A DNA stretch of 59,934 bases from the NCBI GenBank assembly GCA_902791985.1, contig CADAYD010000006.1, positions 1 through 59,934 of the forward strand, read 5' to 3'. The position numbers and the translations under genes are program-made. The notes beneath the pieces are model-generated. The model searched no databases. It saw only the letters and a list, made by a program, of their open reading frames with translations, and was not told where the DNA came from. This DNA comes from an uncultured bacterium (GTDB lineage Bacteria > Cyanobacteriota > Vampirovibrionia > Gastranaerophilales > Gastranaerophilaceae). How positions within the stretch are numbered: position 1 is the stretch's first letter; every line of letters begins with the position of its first letter. Positions 54,240 through 59,934 of this stretch are shown here, one piece after another.

Positions 54240-54394
54240 ATACTTCTTCCTTTTACTAATGGTTTGTCTTTGCTTAAAGTTATAACATCCGAATCTATAC
54301 TTTTCATTTTAACCGGATGTTGAGAATCAATTATTTTATACAAATCTCTTAATCTTTCAAAACCTGAAACAAGTCTTATTGGAAATATTCTCAT
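54218..54394 (-). CDS. Small 58-residue ORF between nanE and the ROK kinase
   Basis: An ATG frame of 58 codons starts MRIFPIRLVSGFERLRDLYK and ends KGRSICNMLSE, with AAGGGA six bases before the ATG. It lies between the nanE stop (54407) and the ROK kinase, and its last 22 bases overlap the kinase start. The product is basic with no signal peptide. The spacing and ribosome binding site suggest translation, perhaps coupling the two flanking genes. It could also be spurious because it is short. Confidence 0.5.
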   Translation of the reverse strand: MRIFPIRLVSGFERLRDLYKIIDSQHPVKMKSIDSDVITLSKDKPLVKGRSICNMLSE

Positions 54395-54406
54395 TTTTTA
54401 TCCCTT

Positions 54407-55099
54407 CTATTTATCTCTGAAAACAAATCTTTTTGTAATTAACTGTGGTCTTGTGATAGCTGAACCTATTACAACGGAATGAGCACCCAGCCCAAAAGCT
54501 TTATTCACTTGCCCCGGTTCCCAGATTCTACCTTCTAATATTACCGGTAAATTTGATTGCTTTACAAGTTCTTCAAGTAAAGGGAAATCAGGTTCATTTT
54601 GAGGAGAATTTACTGATTCCATAGTATATCCGGCAAGAGTCGTCGATAATATATCCGCACCTGCTTCTTCCGCTAAAAGCCCCTCCTCAACAGTACTTAT
54701 ATCTGCCATCGCAATTTTTTTATTAATATGTATATATCTTATTAAATCTTTTAATTTTTCATTTTGGGGACGGACTCTCTGAGTTCCATCCAGAGCAACG
54801 ATATCCGCACCTGCATGTATTACATCCAAGACATCCTTTATTGTTGGAGTAATATAAACTATTTCTTTATAATTTGCAGGAATTTTATTAGGTTTTGTAA
54901 TACCTATTACAGGCAATTTTGTTATCTTTTTCGCATTTACAATATCTCTGACTCCTGCAACTCTAAGCCCGCCGGCACCACCGTTTAAAACACTTTTCAT
55001 CATCGCAGCCATACACTTTTCATGATACAAAGGTTCAGATGGCATCGCTTGAACAGATACAATGACAGTATCCTTTATTTTTCCTAAAACATTATTCAT
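54407..55099 (-). CDS. nanE: N-acetylmannosamine-6-phosphate 2-epimerase
   Basis: This TIM-barrel epimerase converts N-acetylmannosamine 6-phosphate to N-acetylglucosamine 6-phosphate in sialic acid breakdown. The protein of about 230 residues shows VSVQAMPSEPLYHEK, AGGLRVAGVRDI, VIGITKPN, ADIVALDGTQRVRP and ILSTTLAGYT, all typical. I start it at the ATG giving MNNVLGK, since the upstream TTG is a poor start. With the ROK kinase downstream it forms a sialic/amino-sugar salvage pair; no sialic acid lyase is in the window. Confidence 0.93.
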   Translation of the reverse strand: MNNVLGKIKDTVIVSVQAMPSEPLYHEKCMAAMMKSVLNGGAGGLRVAGVRDIVNAKKITKLPVIGITKPNKIPANYKEIVYITPTIKDVLDVIHAGADIVALDGTQRVRPQNEKLKDLIRYIHINKKIAMADISTVEEGLLAEEAGADILSTTLAGYTMESVNSPQNEPDFPLLEELVKQSNLPVILEGRIWEPGQVNKAFGLGAHSVVIGSAITRPQLITKRFVFRDK

Positions 55100-55155
55100 A
55101 GGAGAATTATAAGTCAAACCAATTTTTTAAACAACAAATATTAAAAACTTATACC

Positions 55156-56319
55156 CTATTTGTCTAAAATATTTTCATAACGTTCTTCAAGATTTATTTT
55201 ATACAAATTATCAGCCATATATTTTGCAAGTTCTCGGTAACTCTGAGCAACATTTGTCGTTGAGTTTATCTCACTAACAGGGATACCTTTATTAATTGCA
55301 TTCATTATTGCAAAATAATTGTTCGGAACTTTCCAATAAATATCTTTTGACAAAACTTTTTTTATATCGTCTTCTTTTATTTCATCATTATCCATATAAC
55401 GATTTACAACAATCTTTGTTTTCTCATTGTCATAACCTAGTTTATTGAATAGCTCTAAACACCTCTGAGTATTTCTAAGCGCAGGTAAATTTGCAACTGT
55501 TACGAGCAAAATCATATCGGAATTATCAAGCGCAGCAATATTTTTACCTTCAAAACTGGCTTCGACATCTACAACAATATAGGAAAAAGTATCTTTCAAT
55601 GTATTAAATAATTTAGTAATTTGTGCCGGTTTAATATCGTCGGCTTGTTTAAAATACGGAGGATCAGCAAGCACATATAAGCTTGTTCTGTGGTATCGTT
55701 CAAGAGTACTTAACAAAAAAGTTTCATTAATCTTATCAATATTTTCCAGCATATAAGATATATTAAATGAAGGCTTTAAATCTAAGAAAGTTGTAATATC
55801 ACCTGTCTGAAAATTCAAATCAATAAGAGCGATATTTTCTTTAGTTATTTTAGCCAATTCCAAAGCAACATTGGTAGCGAGAGAAGTTTTACCAATTCCG
55901 CCCTTATTTGAAAACACCGAAATAATTTTGCACTTATTATTTTTATTAACTTGTTTTTCCGAGGATAAAACTCTTTTTAAACATTCAGTAAACTCACTCT
56001 TTATAATAGGAAGCGCTAAGAACTCCTTAGCCCCTGAGCGCATAGCCTCTACTATCAAACTTACCGTAGGATTATCACTAAGAACTATAACTTTACAATT
56101 ACGATATGTAGAACAAACTTTAGAAATTAAATCCATTTTACGGGGTTTATTATCAGATAAATCGACAATAAGCAGAGAATCCGACATTATTTCCATCGTA
56201 ACATCTTCACAATTGTGACAAGCCACAACATTGAGATTTTCAAACTCCGAACAATAGAGTCTTAAAACCTCAACAGTTGAAAATTCTTCAGATAAAATAT
56301 ATGTCAAAACTTTTTGCAT
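55156..56319 (-). CDS. CpaE/TadZ-like pilus-assembly ATPase
   Basis: This protein of about 387 residues has an N-terminal receiver-like domain (IVDLSDN, IVLSDNPTVSLIVEAMRSGAKEFLALPI, split) and a MinD-type ATPase domain. The P-loop is SNKGGIGKTSLATNVA, with ALIDLNFQTGDIT (second motif) and VVDVEASFEG. This layout matches CpaE/TadZ, which positions Flp/Tad pilus machinery at poles. No tadA, tadB or pilin gene is nearby. I start it at the ATG giving MQKVLTY, with GGAG at good spacing. It could instead be a stand-alone ParA-like protein. Confidence 0.85.
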   Translation of the reverse strand: MQKVLTYILSEEFSTVEVLRLYCSEFENLNVVACHNCEDVTMEIMSDSLLIVDLSDNKPRKMDLISKVCSTYRNCKVIVLSDNPTVSLIVEAMRSGAKEFLALPIIKSEFTECLKRVLSSEKQVNKNNKCKIISVFSNKGGIGKTSLATNVALELAKITKENIALIDLNFQTGDITTFLDLKPSFNISYMLENIDKINETFLLSTLERYHRTSLYVLADPPYFKQADDIKPAQITKLFNTLKDTFSYIVVDVEASFEGKNIAALDNSDMILLVTVANLPALRNTQRCLELFNKLGYDNEKTKIVVNRYMDNDEIKEDDIKKVLSKDIYWKVPNNYFAIMNAINKGIPVSEINSTTNVAQSYRELAKYMADNLYKINLEERYENILDK

Positions 56320-56387
56320 TGAAAAACTCCACACCGGTAATATACCATGTTTTCAAGCAATAAGCAACCGTATCGACTATAAAAGAA

Positions 56388-57641
56388 TTAATCATACTTC
56401 CAAGGAAGTCCGAATTTTTGATAATAATATTTGACCAATTTTTCAATATTAGGCAAGCCGACTACATGGGATAAATTAGTCTTTTTATCATACAGAAAAT
56501 CATGATAGCATACCTGATAATTATCATAACAAGCTAAATCGACCCAGAAATTATCATGAGTCTTTCCTTTTTCATAATCAGGAATATTTTGTGCATAATA
56601 AGGATTTGCATCAATTATTGTATTAACAAAATTCTTTCTGCCGTAGTGTTCTAAATAATTCTTTCTCGGTTCATAATTTTGAGGATTGGATATAACCTTA
56701 TCAATTGTGTCTGCTAAAGATTCCGGTGTAAATTCAGGAACATACTCCCCAGCGTTGCCAAAAAACACAGGGAAATCACCCCTTGTATATTTGTTAAAAT
56801 CTTTAAATACAATTATCGGGACATTACAACTCTGCGCTTCACTGATAAATCTGTTTTTACCCTCTATCAAAGAACCCAAAACACAACATTTTGCAGCCGA
56901 ATAATATTTTGACAAATCTCTATATTCTATATACGGATAAAAATCAATATAATCTTTTGTTTTTCCCTCAAAAACTTCATCAACATACTGCAATTGTTTT
57001 TTCCCGTAATCTTCAACTTTTGAATAATCAAAAGTCCCGTCTTCATTTCTTACAGCTGTTCTTTTACCTATTGCATAAACAACTTTTAATCTTCTGCCAT
57101 ATTTTCGTTCATATTCCTTAAGAGCAAACGCAATGACAGGCAAATTTTTGACAGGGAAAGGTGTCGATACACAAAAAACATCTATCGTTTTTGGAGTGTA
57201 AGGGACAGGTGCGATATAATATTCGTTGAGAAAATCCGCATCCTGCAACGGCAGACAAATAATATCTTTTGTTTCCGGGTGTTTATTTTTGTAATATTTT
57301 TCTCTTGCTTCATTTTTATAACAAGTGAAAAAATAATCCGCTTTCGCATTTCTGGGGTATGACGAGAACATCGAATTAGCAATCACAAAAAATATCTCTT
57401 GCAATTCAGGATATTTATTCAATAAAAGTCGAGATGCCTGAGAATAGAAAAAACCTTTCAGAAATTTACCTTTGTACTTCATAGGCGGAAATGGTACAAC
57501 CATATTTAAACTTGCATGAAGGCGTTCTGTTTCTTCATATCTGTCCTCAAAACTGTAATTATCAATATCATCCCAGATTTCCTCAATAGGTTTTTCAATA
57601 TTTGGATTATGCATGTATTCTTCCGGCCATATGTTTACCAT
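56388..57641 (-). CDS. GT-B-fold glycosyltransferase-like protein
   Basis: This 417-residue protein resembles family 4-type glycosyltransferases. The C-terminal half has YSAAKCCVLGSLIEGKNRFISEAQSCNVPIIVFKD, which matches the donor-binding E-x7-E region (quoted in parts), and FGNAGEYVPEF. The N-terminal half has VNIWPEEYMHNPNI and VIANSMFSSYPRNAKADYF. I start it at the ATG giving MVNIWPEE, with GGAGG five bases upstream. It faces away from panD and has no sugar-nucleotide gene beside it. Confidence 0.8.
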   Translation of the reverse strand: MVNIWPEEYMHNPNIEKPIEEIWDDIDNYSFEDRYEETERLHASLNMVVPFPPMKYKGKFLKGFFYSQASRLLLNKYPELQEIFFVIANSMFSSYPRNAKADYFFTCYKNEAREKYYKNKHPETKDIICLPLQDADFLNEYYIAPVPYTPKTIDVFCVSTPFPVKNLPVIAFALKEYERKYGRRLKVVYAIGKRTAVRNEDGTFDYSKVEDYGKKQLQYVDEVFEGKTKDYIDFYPYIEYRDLSKYYSAAKCCVLGSLIEGKNRFISEAQSCNVPIIVFKDFNKYTRGDFPVFFGNAGEYVPEFTPESLADTIDKVISNPQNYEPRKNYLEHYGRKNFVNTIIDANPYYAQNIPDYEKGKTHDNFWVDLACYDNYQVCYHDFLYDKKTNLSHVVGLPNIEKLVKYYYQKFGLPWKYD

Positions 57642-57741
57642 TTTAACCTCCAAAAGTATTCCTATATATACATGATAAAGATTTTATCAATATGTGTCAA
57701 CAATAAATAAGACAAAACTGCAACAAATATTTTGTTTGTTG

Positions 57742-57747
57742 TATAAT
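57742..57747 (+). promoter_or_regulatory. Probable -10 element of panD
   Basis: TATAAT lies 19 bases before the ATG of panD at 57767. The -35 region is weak. A ribosome binding site (GAGGT) lies between. Confidence 0.45.
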
Positions 57748-57766
57748 AATCTTGCGAGGTATAAAT

Positions 57767-58117
57767 ATGCAATTAGAATTCTTATATTCAAAAATACACA
57801 GAGCAACCGTAACCGATGCTAATTTGAATTATGTCGGTTCAATTACTATTGATAAGGCTCTTTTGGATGCCGCAAACATGAAAGAATGGCAAAAGGTTGA
57901 AATTCTTGATGTAAATAACGGGGAAAGATTCCAAACTTACATAATTGCAGGAGAAGCAAATTCCGGCTGCATTTGTCTAAATGGCGCGGCCGCAAGAAAA
58001 GTTCAAAAAGGGGATAAAGTTATAATTGTTACCTACGCATCTATGGACGAAAAAGAAGCCCAAACCCACAAACCAACCGTTGTAATTGTGGATGATAATA
58101 ATAAAATTATCAACTAA
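57767..58117 (+). CDS. panD: Aspartate 1-decarboxylase
   Basis: PanD makes beta-alanine for pantothenate and CoA synthesis. The proenzyme cleaves itself between Gly and Ser in GSITID, leaving a pyruvoyl group; the motif is present as [12 protein letters not shown]. Other landmarks are [27 protein letters not shown] and [17 protein letters not shown]. At 116 residues it has normal length. GAGGT precedes the ATG. No panB or panC is nearby. Confidence 0.95.
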   Translation: MQLEFLYSKIHRATVTDANLNYVGSITIDKALLDAANMKEWQKVEILDVNNGERFQTYIIAGEANSGCICLNGAAARKVQKGDKVIIVTYASMDEKEAQTHKPTVVIVDDNNKIIN

Positions 58118-58162
58118 AAGTTATTAAATTAAGATAATGGAGTCTCTTTATATAATCTTTAC

Positions 58163-58191
58163 TTGACCTTTTTTAAATAAAATCATATGCT
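58163..58191 (+). promoter_or_regulatory. Probable promoter of glnA
   Basis: TTGACC at 58163-58168 is followed after 17 bases by TATGCT at 58186-58191. The spacing fits a housekeeping sigma factor. The leader to the glnA start at 58286 is about 90 bases. Confidence 0.45.
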
Positions 58192-58206
58192 ATATAGGTT
58201 AAAATC

Positions 58207-58234
58207 ATACTATAACAACAATGATATGTAGTAT
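58207..58234 (+). promoter_or_regulatory. Imperfect dyad in the glnA leader
   Basis: ATACTA (58207-58212) and TAGTAT (58229-58234) form a dyad just downstream of the proposed promoter. It could be an operator or a weak RNA hairpin. No cyanobacterial NtcA-type site (GTA-N8-TAC) is visible. Confidence 0.3.
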
Positions 58235-58285
58235 AGGAAAAGAGCAGCAGGTCGGTGTCGCTACACAGACAGAAAAGAGGTAAGT

Positions 58286-59650
58286 ATGACAGAATTTACA
58301 TACAAAAGAGGGGATGGAAAAACTTTTTCACCGGATGATATTAAAAGACTCATCGGCGAATACAACATCAAGTTTATTAAACTTCAATTTGTTGATATCA
58401 ACGGTCAGATTAAAAATATGACTTTGCCGGCAGAACAAATTGACAAGATTTTGAATAATGAAATCATGTTAGATGGCTCATCTATTAAGGGTTTTAGAAG
58501 CATTGAAACCTCTGATATGTTCTTCCATCCGGATTTGACAAGCTTTCAAATTTTGCCTTGGCGTGAACACGAAGGCGGGAATTCTGCTCGTTTAATCTGT
58601 GATATATACAACGTTGACGGAACACCGTTTGAAGGCTGCCCAAGATGTAACTTAAAACGTGTCATGCAAGCAGCAGAAAAGATGGGATTTTCAATGAACA
58701 TTGGCCCTGAAGCTGAATTCTTCTTATTTGCTAAAGATAAAGACGGAAAAATTACTACAACAACTCAAGACCATGCAGGGTATTATGATGTAGGGCCCGA
58801 AGATTTAGGAGAAGACGTTCGCTCTGATATAGTTTTGACTCTGCAAGAAATGGGATTTGATATTGAGGCTTCGCACCACGAAGTTGCAGACGGGCAGCAC
58901 GAAATCGATTTTAAATACTCTGATATTTTGACAGCTGCTGATAATGTAACTACGTTTAAGGTTGCAGTTAGAGCTATTGCAGCTAAACATAATCTGCATG
59001 CAACATTCATGCCAAAACCTATATTCGGGATTAACGGTTCAGGAATGCATTGTAATATTTCATTATTTAAAGACGGCAAAAATGCTTTCTATGATGAAAA
59101 AGCAGAATATCAGCTATCAGATATTGCAAAATATGCGGTCGGTGGAATTTTAAAACATGTTAAAAACTTTACGGCTATAACAAACCCGCTTGTAAACAGT
59201 TACAAACGACTTGTTCCTGGGTATGAAGCACCCGTTTATCTGGCATGGTCACTTGCGAACAGAAGTGCATTGTTAAGAGTACCTGCCAAAAGAGGTGTTT
59301 CAACAAGAGTTGAACTTCGTTCCCCTGATCCGGCATGCAACCCTTATCTTGCTTTTGCCGCAATATTAGAAGCGTGCATGGACGGTATCAGAAATAAAAT
59401 AGATCCTCCGGCTCCGGTTGAAAGTAACATTTATAAATTAACAGCAAAAGAACGCAAAAAACAGAGAATAGATTCACTGCCGGGGAGTCTTGCCGATGCA
59501 CTTGAGCAGATGGACAAGTCACTTGTAACCAGAGCAGCACTTGGCGACCATATCTTTACGGAATTCATGACCTCCAAGAAAAAAGAATGGGATTCATTCA
59601 GAACTTATGTTTCTCAATGGGAATTAGACAAATACTTAGCAAGATATTAA
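58286..59650 (+). CDS. glnA: Glutamine synthetase, type I (alpha-like)
   Basis: This enzyme makes glutamine from glutamate and ammonia. At 454 residues it has the length of a GSI enzyme. It shows MLDGSSIKGF, GPEAEFFLF, DGQHEIDFKY, NGSGMHCNISLF and RVPAKRGVSTRVELRSPDP. The NIYKLTAKERKKQRIDSLPGSL region fits the alpha class, which lacks the adenylylation Tyr. At the position of Arg62 of Bacillus GlnA (GFVRIEESDM) this protein reads GFRSIETSDM, a change in a residue linked to feedback control. GAGGT precedes the ATG. Confidence 0.96.
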   Translation: MTEFTYKRGDGKTFSPDDIKRLIGEYNIKFIKLQFVDINGQIKNMTLPAEQIDKILNNEIMLDGSSIKGFRSIETSDMFFHPDLTSFQILPWREHEGGNSARLICDIYNVDGTPFEGCPRCNLKRVMQAAEKMGFSMNIGPEAEFFLFAKDKDGKITTTTQDHAGYYDVGPEDLGEDVRSDIVLTLQEMGFDIEASHHEVADGQHEIDFKYSDILTAADNVTTFKVAVRAIAAKHNLHATFMPKPIFGINGSGMHCNISLFKDGKNAFYDEKAEYQLSDIAKYAVGGILKHVKNFTAITNPLVNSYKRLVPGYEAPVYLAWSLANRSALLRVPAKRGVSTRVELRSPDPACNPYLAFAAILEACMDGIRNKIDPPAPVESNIYKLTAKERKKQRIDSLPGSLADALEQMDKSLVTRAALGDHIFTEFMTSKKKEWDSFRTYVSQWELDKYLARY

Positions 59651-59688
59651 AAAATGTATACTAAGCAAATGAAACGAGAAATAACTAA

Positions 59689-59715
59689 AAAAGTCCTAGC
59701 AACTCTAGGACTTTT
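59689..59715 (+). terminator. First terminator-like hairpin after glnA
   Basis: AAAAGTCCTAG (59689-59699) pairs with CTAGGACTTTT (59705-59715), loop of five. It is an 11-bp perfect stem ending in T residues. Confidence 0.85.
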
Positions 59716-59755
59716 AATCCAAATTCTTGCCGAATTTGTTTAGGGAGTTAAGATA

Positions 59756-59788
59756 GGTTCTATGAGGTAACGACTCATAGAGCCTTTT
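59756..59788 (+). terminator. Second terminator-like hairpin after glnA
   Basis: GGTTCTATGAG (59756-59766) pairs with CTCATAGAGCC (59774-59784, one G-U), followed by TTTT. With the first hairpin it forms a tandem terminator. Confidence 0.75.
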
Positions 59789-59915
59789 ACTTACAAGTAT
59801 ATTCTAACTTATTTTTTTTATTTTTTTTACCCCTATTTTTTAATTTTTGTAACAAAAAGGCAATTTTTGAAAGTGAAAAGATTTTATATAAATATAGGGG
59901 ATATAAGGAATTACT

Positions 59916-59934
59916 ATGGGATTACAAAAAGTTG
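59916..59934 (+). CDS. Start of a gene that runs off the window
   Basis: An ATG at 59916, preceded by AAGGAA at good spacing, encodes MGLQKV before the window ends. Upstream is a GGCAATTTTT element (59859-59868) and TTTTTGTAACAA like those before the 5'-nucleotidase-family gene. The product cannot be identified. Confidence 0.5.

Noticed and set aside
58118-58285. glnA leader as a cyanobacterial glutamine riboswitch
   Set aside because: The conserved core of that RNA is not recognisable; only a promoter-like sequence and a weak dyad are seen.

Overview
The window is a stretch of AT-rich bacterial chromosome with densely packed genes on both strands. The gene set suggests an anaerobic or fermentative, outer-membrane-bearing bacterium. 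Supporting genes are a four-subunit 2-oxoacid:ferredoxin oxidoreductase, a B12-dependent class II ribonucleotide reductase, a stand-alone CoA-dehydratase-activase-type protein, a porin-like exported protein, a FliA-like sigma factor and FlhB. Together with glyQ lying apart from glyS and many proteins with no recognisable family, this fits a non-photosynthetic gut relative of cyanobacteria (Melainabacteria/Vampirovibrionia, order Gastranaerophilales). That placement is an inference from gene content; no rRNA is present to confirm it.

Layout. 154-4341 (minus): two paralogous APC amino-acid permeases and glyQ. 4478-6761: a family 2 glycosyltransferase, a divergent formyltransferase and a small coiled-coil protein. 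6844-9469 (minus): ferredoxin, alpha, beta and gamma subunits of a 2-oxoacid:ferredoxin oxidoreductase. 9649-15958 (plus): a very large coiled-coil protein whose end overlaps a GlcD-type flavin dehydrogenase. 15959-19441 (minus): two unknown proteins, cytidine deaminase and nrdJ. 19629-22220 (plus): an HEXXH protein whose frame is interrupted by TGA, then a TPR protein. 22387-25175 (plus): rpsE-rpmD-rplO-secY, the end of a spc operon closed by a terminator. 25316-26536: an unknown coiled-coil protein. 26538-30066 (minus): pyrH-frr-cdsA-rnc-rpe. 30136-34782 (minus): MgtC-like protein and an oligopeptide ABC importer (two permeases and a binding protein, no ATPases). 35114-35189: tRNA-Glu. 35240-36226: an orphan TOPRIM protein. 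36312-39373 (plus): a papain-like protein and a 5'-nucleotidase-family protein, neither with a signal peptide. 39370-41178 (minus): FliA-like sigma factor and FlhB. 41284-47271 (mostly plus): exported protein, parvulin, a large unknown protein, anmK and a DUF2229-type protein, with one small minus-strand gene. 47278-50277: VWA protein, a divergent XRE regulator and HAD phosphatase, and a porin-like protein. 50338-51762: Orn/Lys/Arg decarboxylase. 51818-57641 (minus): ribbon-helix-helix protein, UbiA prenyltransferase, a sugar-salvage group (ROK kinase, a small ORF, nanE), a CpaE/TadZ-like ATPase and a glycosyltransferase. 57767-59650 (plus): panD and glnA, then tandem terminators and the first codons of another gene.

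The most interesting signal is a set of proteins of unrelated type (HEXXH protein, papain-like protein, 5'-nucleotidase-like protein, 665-residue unknown protein). All lack signal peptides, yet each carries a short N-terminal motif of the form small/polar residue-Phe-(Thr/Gly)-small/polar. Two of them also share an identical 16-base element upstream. They lie near flhB and a FliA-like sigma factor. A shared targeting tag with shared transcription is a testable hypothesis, not a demonstrated system. Other points worth a second look are the roughly 1645-residue coiled-coil protein, the hairpin that buries the ribosome binding site of anmK, the inverted repeat between the XRE and HAD genes, and two small genes not obvious from length alone.
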